Shown: piece after piece, positions 18,101 through 25,244 of the stretch
Numbering within the stretch: the first letter of the stretch is position 1
How the letters are laid out: each line of letters opens with the position of its first letter
From: Streptomyces sp. ALI-76-A
GTDB taxonomy: Bacteria; Actinomycetota; Actinomycetes; Streptomycetales; Streptomycetaceae
Direction: 5' to 3'
NCBI RefSeq assembly: GCF_030287445.1
Contig: NZ_JASVWB010000002.1
Span: 558,001 to 622,000 of the forward strand
Length of the DNA stretch: 64,000 nucleotides
The notes under the pieces: model-generated
Told to the model about the DNA's origin: nothing
The model's input: only the letters and a program-made list of their open reading frames with translations
Database searches by the model: none
Position numbers and translations under genes: made by a program

Positions 18101-19425
18101 AGGTCGCCAACCGGCTCGGCGTGGAGCTGGCACGGGAGGTGCGTGTCGCCTGGCTCTTCCAGCATCCGACGGCCGCCGAACTCGCACGCCACCTGGAGCA
18201 CCGCCAGGACGCGCCGACGGCCGCCGCCGGCCTTCCCCAGGCGGTCCTGGCCGACGCCGTGCTCGACGAGGACATCACGCCCGCCGCCCCGGTCGGCGCG
18301 CCAACCGCGCCACGCCGGATCCTGCTCACCGGCGCCACCGGATTCGTCGGCTCACATCTGCTGGCCGAACTCCTGGCCACGACCGATGCCGAGATCGTCT
18401 GCCCGGTCCGCGCGACGAGCCCGGAGGAGGCCGCCGACCGCGTCCGCGAAGCCCTGACCGACCAGCAGCTTCCGCTGCCCGCCGACCCGCGGCGCGTCAC
18501 CGCCGTCCCGGCCGACCTCGCCCGGGACCGTCTCGGACTCGGTCCCGCCCGGTTCACGGAACTGGCCGAGACCTGCGACGTGATCTTCCACAACGCCGCC
18601 ACGGTCAGCATCATGCGGGACTACGCCAGTCTGCGCGCCGCCAACACCGAGTCCACCCGCCGGCTGCTGCGCATGGCGTCGGCACGTTCGATCCCGCTCC
18701 ACCTCGTCTCGACCCTGTCCGTCGCCCCGCCCCGCAGCGTCAGCCCCGACGTACCCGAGGCGTTCCTCCCCCCGCATCCCGGGCTCGTCTACGGCTACCA
18801 GCAGTCCAAGTGGGCCTCCGAGCGTCTGGTGGAGCAGGCCGCCGAGCGGGGGCTTCCGGTGACCCTGCACCGCCTGGGCCGCGTCGTCGGAGCGCCGGAC
18901 ACCGGCTATGTGAACGAGCGGGACTTCCTGTGGAGCGTGCTCCAGTCGGGCATCCCCGCGGGCATCCTGCCCGACCTGTTCGACGCGGAGATCTGGACGC
19001 CGGTGGACTACGTCGCCCGAGCCGTCGTACGGCTGTCCCTGACGGCTCCGTCCTCCGGCACGGTCTTCAACCATGCCCCCGTGCCCCCGCTGCGGCTGGC
19101 CGACCTCTACGACTGGGTGCAGGAGTACGGATACGCGGTGAAGCGGCTGCCGTTGGCGCAGTGGCGTACGCAGCTGCCCCGCTCCGCCGACGTGGCCGCG
19201 ACGACCGGGGCGTTCTTCGACTCCTGGGCCGACACCGGTGACACCGGAAGCAGCGACACCGAAGTCGACCTCGCGCTGGGCCGCGTCCGGGCCGACAACG
19301 TCCTGCGCGGCCTCGAAGGCAGCGGCATCACCTGCCCGGTTGCCGACCGCGCTCTGGTCTTCCGCTATCTCGACCACTGCGTCAAGACCGGAACGCTCCC
19401 GGCACCGGACGCGAGAGACATCTGA
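15142..19425 (+). CDS. scoA: Single-module NRPS, C-A-T-R, for the isonitrile lipopeptide
   Basis: A 1427-residue enzyme. The C domain has HHIALDG at 142-148. The A domain runs from about 470 to 940, with YTSGSTGRPKG near 596 and catalytic Lys927 in SGKIDRNAL. The T domain has Ser982 in LGAQSLQAIQ (usually LGGHSL). A thioester reductase domain ends the protein: TGATGFVG from 1063 and Tyr1219-x3-Lys1223. By hand alignment to GrsA the A-domain code reads D-A-E-D-I-G-T-V-V-K; its three acidic positions suit a cationic substrate such as lysine. In known systems one module acylates both amino groups of Lys with isonitrile acids and reductively releases an alcohol. The GTG start overlaps the ACP gene. 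Confidence 0.93.
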   Translation: MPTSDAPGERHPLLAAQEGIWTGQQLDLDSPAYNTAEYVRIHGPVDPTAFEEALRHTVAEVEALNVRFVVDDQGRPWQLSVPRLDWHPYIADLTTEADPHRAALDWMAHDMARPVDLGHDPVFGHALLRTGPDQFLWYHRVHHIALDGFGLSLVAQRVARVYTALVDGSPPGDSGFGTLESVRREERAYRESKRFAVDRAYWTQRFADRPAVVGLAEGQALPARTFLRRVTDLDPGDVSALHAVARDLSVSWSDVVLAATAAYIQRVTGAPEIVLSLPAMGRLGSVSLRVPSMVRNILPLRVAVHEQDTLRDLALRVSGELRAGLPHQRYRYEQVRRDLNLVGGKRRLSGPGVNIMPFEYDLRFAGHRSTVHNVSAGPVDDLAVNVYDRAEGSGLRIAVDANPDLYDEAELAAHQEGLLALLREAVAAPAQVIGGQRPVTVLDGGPLPRPARPVLSLIADHAARRGGAIAVEHDGQSITYAELFGSARHLARRLAARDIGPGALVAVVLPRGIDAVTAILGVLLSGAAYCPLDPGAPQSRTAALLEDAEPALVLTTDAHAARVLDRPVLLLDAPDTGPQAPASTPGAPGDPAYVIYTSGSTGRPKGVEIGHGALAAFVAGATHRYGLRREDRVLQFAPLHFDASVEEIFLTLCAGATLVVRTDDMTESVPRLLDACDRLRISVLDLPTAYWHELAYAVSTGTAVLPAGVRTVIIGGEAALPERVGRWRESVGPSVRLFNTYGPTEATVVATVAALHDPALSPGDVPIGVPLPGMRAVVLGDELYLVGEALALGYRGGRPEDDARFAPLASLPGSPRGYRTGDLVRLGDDGHLRFVGRADDEFKISGHRVQPAEVETVLLTHPRIREAAVVGQVLPDGTRRLAAHVVAEHPAPTSAQVREHLRATLPAALVPSAVEFTDRLPRTGSGKIDRNALGTVVEIATTTTAAAPNSSLEQAITGVWEQVLGAGHISPQDDFFDLGAQSLQAIQVANRLGVELAREVRVAWLFQHPTAAELARHLEHRQDAPTAAAGLPQAVLADAVLDEDITPAAPVGAPTAPRRILLTGATGFVGSHLLAELLATTDAEIVCPVRATSPEEAADRVREALTDQQLPLPADPRRVTAVPADLARDRLGLGPARFTELAETCDVIFHNAATVSIMRDYASLRAANTESTRRLLRMASARSIPLHLVSTLSVAPPRSVSPDVPEAFLPPHPGLVYGYQQSKWASERLVEQAAERGLPVTLHRLGRVVGAPDTGYVNERDFLWSVLQSGIPAGILPDLFDAEIWTPVDYVARAVVRLSLTAPSSGTVFNHAPVPPLRLADLYDWVQEYGYAVKRLPLAQWRTQLPRSADVAATTGAFFDSWADTGDTGSSDTEVDLALGRVRADNVLRGLEGSGITCPVADRALVFRYLDHCVKTGTLPAPDARDI

Positions 19426-19490
19426 CTCCTCGGGAACCCCGGCGGACTTCGCACCGACTACTTGAGCGGAGTCCGCCCTACCCCGAGGAG
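19426..19490 (+). promoter_or_regulatory. Long hairpin that pairs the binding-protein ribosome-binding site
   Basis: Directly after the NRPS stop codon, CTCCTCGGG (19426-19434) pairs perfectly with CCCGAGGAG (19482-19490), and inside it GGCGGACT (19441-19448) pairs with AGTCCGCC (19470-19477). The right arm of the outer stem is the GAGGAG ribosome-binding site of the next gene. A ribosome ending translation of the NRPS would melt the stem, so importer synthesis may be coupled to NRPS translation. It may also limit read-through. Confidence 0.65.
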
Positions 19491-19496
19491 CCCGCC

Positions 19497-20543
19497 ATGC
19501 TGATCGAACGGCCCGTTGCCGCGGCCCTGGCCGGAGCGCTCTGCCTGGCCACCGCGGCCTGCGGAGCCTCGTCCTCCCCGACCGCCAGGGCCGCCCCGGA
19601 GGCGAACGCCCCCGGCTACCCGGTGAGCATCAAGAACTGCGGGCAGACCACCACGTACACCAAGGCGCCGAGCCGGGTGGTCGTCATGAACGGTGCCTCC
19701 GTCGCCGAGGTGTCCTCGCTGCTGGCGCTCGGCCTCGGCGACCGCGTCGTCGCCAACGGGCAGTCGTACGGGATGTCCGAGGTGGCCGGCCGGGCCAAGG
19801 CCATCAAGGAGCTGCCCACCGGGGACATCACACCCAACGACGCCTACGACATCCCCCGCGAGGCGATGCTGGGCCTGAGCCCCGACCTCGTCCTGTCCAC
19901 CACGTCCTACGGCTTCGACGCGAAGAACGGATTCGCGACCCGCGACGACCTGAAGGCGGTCGGCGCCAACAGCTACATCTCCCCGCAGGGCTGCGACCAG
20001 GACACCTCCCGGATGACCGTCGCCGACAGCTACCGGCTGCTGCGCGACCTGGGCAGGATCTTCCAGGTCGGTGACCGCGCCGAGAAACTCATCGCGGCGT
20101 CCCGGAAGAAGATCGGCGACGTGTCGGCCAGGGTCAGGGGCGAGAAGGCGCCCAACGTCATGGTGGTGTTCTCCAACATGTCGATGGGCGGCAACGACTT
20201 CAGTTCCGTCGCGGCCAACGGCATCTGGAACGACGTCCTCGCCAAGGCCGGCGGCCGCAACGCCTTCTCCTCCGCCTCCGAAACCTCCTTCGCCGACCTC
20301 AGCAAGGAGAAGGTCGCCGCCGAGCCGGTCGACGCCCTCGTGGTCATCAGCTACAACGATCCCAACCCCGCGGCCTACGCCCGCGCACTGCTCAAGGAGT
20401 TCCCCCAGTGGCCGGCCGCGAAGAACAAGCGTTACACCGTTCTGTCCGACTCGATCTACCTCGGCCCCAGCAACGACCTGGCCGTGGACAGGATCGCCCG
20501 GATGCTGCACCCCGACGTGTTCCGAAGCGTCCGAGGCGACTGA
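19497..20543 (+). CDS. Metallophore-binding lipoprotein of an ABC importer (FhuD/BtuF fold)
   Basis: A 348-residue substrate-binding protein. The signal peptide ends in a lipobox, LATAAC (Cys22). The mature part has the class III binding-protein pattern: APSRVVVMNGASVAEVSSLLALGLGD, LSPDLVLSTTSYG, KAGGRNAFS and a long spanning helix. Such proteins capture siderophores, cobalamin or other metal chelates. Located straight behind the NRPS, it most likely binds the copper-loaded isonitrile lipopeptide; this is inference, and iron or zinc complexes cannot be excluded. Confidence 0.85.
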   Translation: MLIERPVAAALAGALCLATAACGASSSPTARAAPEANAPGYPVSIKNCGQTTTYTKAPSRVVVMNGASVAEVSSLLALGLGDRVVANGQSYGMSEVAGRAKAIKELPTGDITPNDAYDIPREAMLGLSPDLVLSTTSYGFDAKNGFATRDDLKAVGANSYISPQGCDQDTSRMTVADSYRLLRDLGRIFQVGDRAEKLIAASRKKIGDVSARVRGEKAPNVMVVFSNMSMGGNDFSSVAANGIWNDVLAKAGGRNAFSSASETSFADLSKEKVAAEPVDALVVISYNDPNPAAYARALLKEFPQWPAAKNKRYTVLSDSIYLGPSNDLAVDRIARMLHPDVFRSVRGD

Positions 20544-21556
20544 ATCCCACGCTGGTCCTGGTGGCGCTGCTGGTCGTACTCGCCGCCGTCATGATGGTCG
20601 CGATCAGCATCGGCTCCGTCAGCGTGCCGCTGGGCGAGGTGTGGCGCATCGTCCTGCGTCATCTGGGGGGCGGCGGCACCAGCGGTGACCCCGCCGTGGA
20701 CCAGATCGTCTGGAACTTCCGCACCCCACGCGTCGTCCTGGCCGCCCTGGTCGGCGCGGGGCTGGCGGTCTCCGGGGTGGTGTTGCAGGCCGTCGTGGCC
20801 AACCCGCTGGCCGACCCCTACGTCCTGGGCGTCTCCTCCGGCGCCTCCCTCGGCGCCGTCCTCGTCATCACCCTCACCAGTGGAGCCCTCGGTGGGCTCG
20901 GCGTGTCCACGGCGGCGTTCCTCGGCGCCGGCGGCGCGGTGGTCCTGGTCTTCCTGCTCGGACAGCGCGGCGGCCGGCTCGCCCCCACCCGGCTCGTCCT
21001 GTCAGGGGTCGCCGTGGGCTACCTCTTCCTGGCGGCCACCAGCTACCTCCAGCTACAGGCCACGCCCACCGAACTGCGCACCGTGATGTTCTGGATGCTG
21101 GGCAGCGTCGCCGGTGCCAAATGGGGGCAGTTGACCATCGTCAGCGTCGTCGTCCTCACCACCACCGTGGTCCTGTCGCTCTTCGGCAGGCAACTGAACG
21201 CGCTGCTCGCCGGCGACGAGTCCGCCACCGCCCTCGGTGTCGACGTGCACCGACTGCGCGCCCTGCTGCTGGTGCTGGCGTCCCTGCTCACCGGCACGGT
21301 CATCGCCGTCGCGGGCGGGATCGGCTTCGTCGGCCTGATGATCCCGCACCTGGTGCGGCTCGTCACCGGCGCCGACCACCGGCGGCTGCTGCCCCAGTCC
21401 GCCCTGGTCGGCGCCATCTACCTGGTCGTCGTCGACCTCCTCTCCCGCACCGTCGACCGCCCCAACGAGCTGCCCCTCGGCATCCTCACCGCCCTGTTCG
21501 GCGCGCCCTTCTTCCTCTGGCTGCTCCGCCGCAACAAGAGCCTGGACACCGTATGA
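20540..21556 (+). CDS. FecCD-type ABC importer permease
   Basis: About 338 residues and nine or ten hydrophobic segments of the FecCD family: SVSVPLGEVWRIVLRHL, WNFRTPRVVLAALVGAGLAV, LQAVVANPLADPYVLGVSSG, GGIGFVGLMIPHLVRL and RPNELPLGILTALFGAPFFLW. The frame has no ATG, GTG or TTG start near the beginning of TM1. The only one that keeps TM1 whole and lies at the junction is CTG 20540, which overlaps the stop of the preceding gene as CTGA. GTG 20561 would cut into TM1; GTG 20408 would overlap by 136 bases. Confidence 0.85.
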   Translation: MNPTLVLVALLVVLAAVMMVAISIGSVSVPLGEVWRIVLRHLGGGGTSGDPAVDQIVWNFRTPRVVLAALVGAGLAVSGVVLQAVVANPLADPYVLGVSSGASLGAVLVITLTSGALGGLGVSTAAFLGAGGAVVLVFLLGQRGGRLAPTRLVLSGVAVGYLFLAATSYLQLQATPTELRTVMFWMLGSVAGAKWGQLTIVSVVVLTTTVVLSLFGRQLNALLAGDESATALGVDVHRLRALLLVLASLLTGTVIAVAGGIGFVGLMIPHLVRLVTGADHRRLLPQSALVGAIYLVVVDLLSRTVDRPNELPLGILTALFGAPFFLWLLRRNKSLDTV

Positions 21557-22356
21557 AACTCACCGTGGAACAGCTCCACATCACCCTCGACCGCCGCCCG
21601 ATCCTGCGCGATGTGGCCCTGGAGGCGCAGCCCGGCGACATCGTCGGCCTCGTCGGCCCCAACGGGAGCGGCAAGTCCACGCTGCTGCGGACCGTCTATC
21701 GCTCGCTGCGCCCGGAACGGGGCGTGGTACGCGTCGACGGCGACGACGTGTGGACCTTGTCGCCCCGGGGCGCGGCGCGCCGCACGGCCGCTGTCCTCCA
21801 GGACTCGGGCGGCAGCCCGAACGGCCTGTGCGTCACCGAGATCGTCGCTCTGGGCCGCACCCCGCACCACAGCCTCCTCGGCCGCGACGGCACCGACGAC
21901 CACGAAGCCGTCGAGGAGGCCCTCGACCAGTGCGGCGCCCGCCCGCTGGCCGACCGTGACTTCACCTCCCTGTCCGGCGGCGAACGTCAGCGCGTGCTGC
22001 TCGCCCGGGCCCTCGCCCAGCGCCCGAAACTCCTGGTCCTCGACGAGCTCACCAACCACCTGGACATCCGCGCCCGCTTCGAACTGCTCGACCTGATCCG
22101 CGCCACCGGTGTCACCACCCTCGCCGTCCTCCACGACCTCGACCTGGCGGCCCGCCTGTGCGACCACCTCGTCGCCCTCCACCACGGCGAGGTGGTCGCG
22201 GCAGGCCCCGTTCTGGACGTCCTGACTCCCGGCCTGTTGCGCGATGTCTTCGGCGTGAGCGCCACGGCCGACCGCCATCCCGACGGCGTCGTACGCGTCA
22301 CCTACGGAGCCAAGCCCCTTGCCCTGGACCTGACGCCGGACGAGCTCATCGGCTGA
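21553..22356 (+). CDS. ABC importer ATPase (FepC/FhuC type)
   Basis: A 267-residue ATPase: Walker A GPNGSGKST (35-43), signature LSGGERQRV, Walker B LLVLDELTNHLD and the switch His in AVLHDLD. It overlaps the permease by four bases (ATGA) and completes the importer. Its end overlaps the end of the opposite-strand DJ-1/PfpI gene by 11 bases. The three genes give the cluster its own uptake route for the metal complex. Confidence 0.92.
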   Translation: MKLTVEQLHITLDRRPILRDVALEAQPGDIVGLVGPNGSGKSTLLRTVYRSLRPERGVVRVDGDDVWTLSPRGAARRTAAVLQDSGGSPNGLCVTEIVALGRTPHHSLLGRDGTDDHEAVEEALDQCGARPLADRDFTSLSGGERQRVLLARALAQRPKLLVLDELTNHLDIRARFELLDLIRATGVTTLAVLHDLDLAARLCDHLVALHHGEVVAAGPVLDVLTPGLLRDVFGVSATADRHPDGVVRVTYGAKPLALDLTPDELIG

Positions 22357-22942
22357 CGGGCCGGTCGTACTGGATGGCCCGGCGCACCTCGGCCGCCGCC
22401 TCCGGGCTGTCGAAACGCCCCACCAGGTGAAGGGCCATGTCGATACCGGCGGACACACCGGCGCTGGTGACGATGTCCCCGTCGTCGACGAACCGCTCGT
22501 CCGGGCGCACGTCGATCGTCCCGTCGATCCCCGCGAGCCGCTCGGCGTAGTTCCGGTGCGTCGTGGCCGGCCGCCCCTCCAGCAGGCCCGCCGCCGCCAG
22601 GACCAGAGAGCCGGTGCACACGCTCGCCAGCACGGTCCCCTGACGGTGCAGGTCCCGCAGCCGGTCCAAGTGCGCGCCGTCCTTCGCCAGGGGACGCGTC
22701 CCGTCACCCCCGGGGTGCACCAGCAGGTCGAGCGCGGGAGCGGTGGCCAGGCTCCGGTCGACGACGAGACCGAGCCCCTTGGAACAGCGCACCACCCCTT
22801 CCTCCCGGCCGATCGCCAGCAACCGCACGGGAAACGCCGCCACGTGCGCGGCCCAGAAGCCGAGGACCTCCCACGGGCCGACGACATCAAGCTCTTCGGC
22901 GTCCTCGAACACGTAGACGCCGATGGTCAGCGAAGCATGCAT
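22346..22942 (-). CDS. inhA: DJ-1/PfpI protein of the isonitrile hydratase type
   Basis: A 198-residue DJ-1/PfpI protein with the nucleophile elbow ASVCTGSLVLAAAGLL (Cys109), then RPATTHRNYAERLAG and DGDIVTSAGVSAGIDMALHL. This layout is that of Pseudomonas putida isonitrile hydratase InhA, which turns R-NC into the N-formamide using a Cys. Next to an isonitrile pathway such an enzyme could give self-protection, quench unused product, or open the chelate after uptake. AraC-less PfpI proteins of other function look similar, so the role is inferred mainly from context. Start uncertain: ATG 22942 or ATG 23002. Confidence 0.75.
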   Translation of the reverse strand: MHASLTIGVYVFEDAEELDVVGPWEVLGFWAAHVAAFPVRLLAIGREEGVVRCSKGLGLVVDRSLATAPALDLLVHPGGDGTRPLAKDGAHLDRLRDLHRQGTVLASVCTGSLVLAAAGLLEGRPATTHRNYAERLAGIDGTIDVRPDERFVDDGDIVTSAGVSAGIDMALHLVGRFDSPEAAAEVRRAIQYDRPVSR

Positions 22943-23068
22943 ACCGCCGGGCTCACCAACTCTCTCTGTTCGCAGCGGTTGTGACGCAATAGGACTGGTC
23001 ATCGGTCGACCACCGGCCCACGGGGAGGGGCCGGTGCTCGCGTGTCCGGCGGGCACCGGCCCCTGGTG

Positions 23069-23716
23069 TCATGCGGCCAGGGCGGTGGGGGCCACACCCG
23101 GGCGCTCTTCGCCGGCCGGCTCCAGGCAGTGCCTCTCGGCCTCGGCCAGCATGCCCATGAGCGTCATGCGGGCGCGGGCCACGCGGGAGCGGACCGTCCC
23201 GACCGGGCAGTCGCTCACCGCGGCGGCCTCGGCGTACGGCAGGCCCAGGAGCTGGGTGAGAGTGAACGCCTCACGACGTTCGTCCGGCAGTGCGGCCAGC
23301 AGCTCGAGGAGGGCGATGCCGTCGTCGAAGCCGGGCAGGTCGCGCGGCTGGGCGTGCTCGACCGCCAGCTGCCAGTCCTGTTCGTCGGACAGCCGCGGGC
23401 GGGCGGCGGCGTGCCGGAAGCTGTCGATCACCGCGCGGCGCGCGATGGACAGCAGCCAGGTACGTGCGGAACAGCGCCCCTCGAACCGGTGCAGGCTGCC
23501 GAGCGCTCGCAGGAACGTGTCCTGGGCCAGGTCGTCGGCCACCTGGGGGTCGGCGGAGAGATGGGCGACGTAGCGTACGACGTCGCGGTGCAGGGCTCGT
23601 ACAAAACGCTCGACGGCGTCCGGGTCGCCCCCACGGGCGGCGAGCGCCCAGGCCGTTATCAGGTCGTCGCTCGACGTCGTCTTCTCGGGCGAGGTGGGCA
23701 GGACAGGAAGGGTCAC
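23069..23716 (-). CDS. sigC: ECF sigma factor resembling mycobacterial SigC, copy 2
   Basis: A 215-residue paralogue of the factor at 3502: AVERFVRALHRDVVRYVAHL, ADDLAQDTFLRALGSL, RTWLLSIARRAVIDSFRHA, REAFTLTQLLGLPYAEAAAV and CPVGTVRSRVARAR. GTG 23716 has GAAGGA six bases before it and gives an N-terminus matching copy 1; ATG 23737 is the alternative. The gene lies downstream of the second Met-rich membrane protein in the same order as in copy 1. The two copies may recognise the same promoters or split the response to different copper levels. Confidence 0.85.
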   Translation of the reverse strand: MTLPVLPTSPEKTTSSDDLITAWALAARGGDPDAVERFVRALHRDVVRYVAHLSADPQVADDLAQDTFLRALGSLHRFEGRCSARTWLLSIARRAVIDSFRHAAARPRLSDEQDWQLAVEHAQPRDLPGFDDGIALLELLAALPDERREAFTLTQLLGLPYAEAAAVSDCPVGTVRSRVARARMTLMGMLAEAERHCLEPAGEERPGVAPTALAA

Positions 23717-23852
23717 CTGGTGTCCTTCTCGGGTCATCCGGATCCGGACCCACGGGTGAGCGGGGCGGTCCGGCGAACGGGATGGGGACCGTACGCGGGC
23801 GTACGGCGAAAGCCCGAGGCGCACTTGGGCTGCCTCGGGACACCGGCTGTCG

Positions 23853-24527
23853 TCAGACGACAGCGGTCCCCACGGGCGGGCCCCGAGAAGTGAGCGCGTT
23901 GACCAGCAGGAGACGCCGCGGCACCCGGTCCGAGCGGCGGCGTACGCGCAGCCGCGGACGGTGCGGTGGCGTGGGCAGGGCCAGCAACAGCCGCAGCGGT
24001 ACGGCCAGCCGGGTACCCAGGGCCCGCAGGATGCGGAAGGCGGCCCGCTCGCCGTGCGCGAGCCACAGGCCGCACAGCAGCGCCGCCAGCAGGTGGGCGC
24101 AGAGCATGCCGAACGACGGCGCTTCGCCCATGGCATGGCCGAAGTGATCCGTGTGAGTCATGTCCACGGCGTCCACGGGCGCGGGGTGCATCGGCATGGA
24201 CGCCAGGTCGTGACCCATGGAACCCATGTCTGCCGAGGCCCAGTCCCCAGGTACCGAGGCCGCCGGGTGAGCGCCGGACTGCGCCGCGGAGAACGCCGCG
24301 TGCAGAGCCGTCTGCACGGCGACCACCACGCACACGATCAGCGGAAGCCCACGCTCGCGGCCGGCCAGGCACCACCCCACGACGCCGGTCACCGCCGCAC
24401 CGGCGGCCAGGGCCCACCAGGGCACCCGGCCGCCGGACATCATCACGTGACCCAGTGCGGCGAGCAGCACGCAGACGGCCGCGAACACCGCGGCCCGAAG
24501 CGTGCGCGAACACCACCCAGCAGTCAT
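23853..24527 (-). CDS. Met/His-rich polytopic membrane protein, copy 2
   Basis: A 224-residue paralogue of the protein at 2550: RTLRAAVFAAVCVLLAALGH against RAVRAAFFALVCVLTAALGH, then ERG..LIVCVVVAVQTALH, a Met/His-rich loop (DMGSMGHDLASMPMHPAP, MTHTDHFGHAMGE), the helix LLAALLCGLWLAHGE and a basic tail. This copy has more His and fewer Met in the loop, which could change metal affinity. ATG 24527 is chosen by alignment with copy 1. It precedes the sigma factor by 136 bases. Confidence 0.7.
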   Translation of the reverse strand: MTAGWCSRTLRAAVFAAVCVLLAALGHVMMSGGRVPWWALAAGAAVTGVVGWCLAGRERGLPLIVCVVVAVQTALHAAFSAAQSGAHPAASVPGDWASADMGSMGHDLASMPMHPAPVDAVDMTHTDHFGHAMGEAPSFGMLCAHLLAALLCGLWLAHGERAAFRILRALGTRLAVPLRLLLALPTPPHRPRLRVRRRSDRVPRRLLLVNALTSRGPPVGTAVV

Positions 24528-24722
24528 GACGGGCCTCATCCTTGCATCCGCCGTGCGGTCGTCAGGGTGGGGTACGCACATTGCCCCGGTCCGGGCTCAA
24601 TCCGGGAGGCATGATCCACGACACGGCAACGGGCGGGAACCGCAGGGAGGTTCGGTCCGACTACGGGAGAGGGCGGAGTTCCCTCCCGGGCGGCCGTACG
24701 CTCACGGCGGCTGCCGGAACGC

Positions 24723-25244
24723 TCACAACGGGCCCTCGCCGGGGCGGACGACGATCGCCAGGACCTTGATCTGCCCACTGCGCTGGAAGTGCAGGGTGAA
24801 CGGCACGAGGTCGCCCGCGGTCCATCCCGCTCCGGACCGCACCGTGACGTTCAGACTGTGCGGCGACATGGTGAGGCTGCCGTTCGCGGGCACGACGGCC
24901 GAGTCGACCGTTTCCCGGTACGCCACTCTGCCGCTCGTGGTGCGGTGGCGCGAGAGGGTGATGTCGCCCCGCAGCGCGGACGAGGTGATGTCGACCAACC
25001 GGTCCTTCGCGTCCCCCGAGTTGGAGATCCGGAAGAACGCCGCGGTGTCCCGGGCGTCGCCGTACGGCAGGAAGACACGCCCGGCGGGCACCTCGATCCG
25101 TGCCGGGCTGCCCGCGTTGCCGAAGGCGACCCAGGTCGTCAGACCGCCGAGAGTGACGCCGCACGCGACCACGGGAACCAGTGCGGTGAGCAGGGTGTCG
25201 GTGAGTCTGCGACGGGTCGGCCGCCAGAGGCGCTGTCCGGTCAT
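24723..25244 (-). CDS. PCuAC-fold protein, copy 2, partial ligand set
   Basis: A 173-residue protein with one N-terminal hydrophobic anchor (LLTALVPVVACGVTLGG) and a PCuAC-type domain (TAAFFRISNSGDAKDRLVDI, SRHRTTSG, VPANGSLTMSPHSLNV, VPFTLHFQRSGQIKVLAIVV). It keeps a His in SRHR, Met/His in TMSPHS and a His in TLHF, but not the canonical spacing HxM. It may bind copper with an altered site or serve a different metal-linked role. ATG 25244 follows GAAGG. It is divergent in sequence from copy 1 but has the same fold signature and the same genomic partners. Confidence 0.7.
   Translation of the reverse strand: MTGQRLWRPTRRRLTDTLLTALVPVVACGVTLGGLTTWVAFGNAGSPARIEVPAGRVFLPYGDARDTAAFFRISNSGDAKDRLVDITSSALRGDITLSRHRTTSGRVAYRETVDSAVVPANGSLTMSPHSLNVTVRSGAGWTAGDLVPFTLHFQRSGQIKVLAIVVRPGEGPL

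Noticed and set aside
15019..18201. 1060-codon open frame antisense to the NRPS
   Set aside because: Mirror of the NRPS codons at high GC; Gly/Arg/Val/His-rich product, no domain, no ribosome-binding site.
8402..24590. SSSAAT-type -35 elements (GCCAAT near 8405, GGCAAT upstream of 24527) with CGA-type -10 elements as SigC-like promoters
   Set aside because: Spacing fits the mycobacterial SigC consensus as I recall it, but the -10 does not match and no counterpart was found before 2550; such matches are expected by chance. A motif search over all island promoters would decide.
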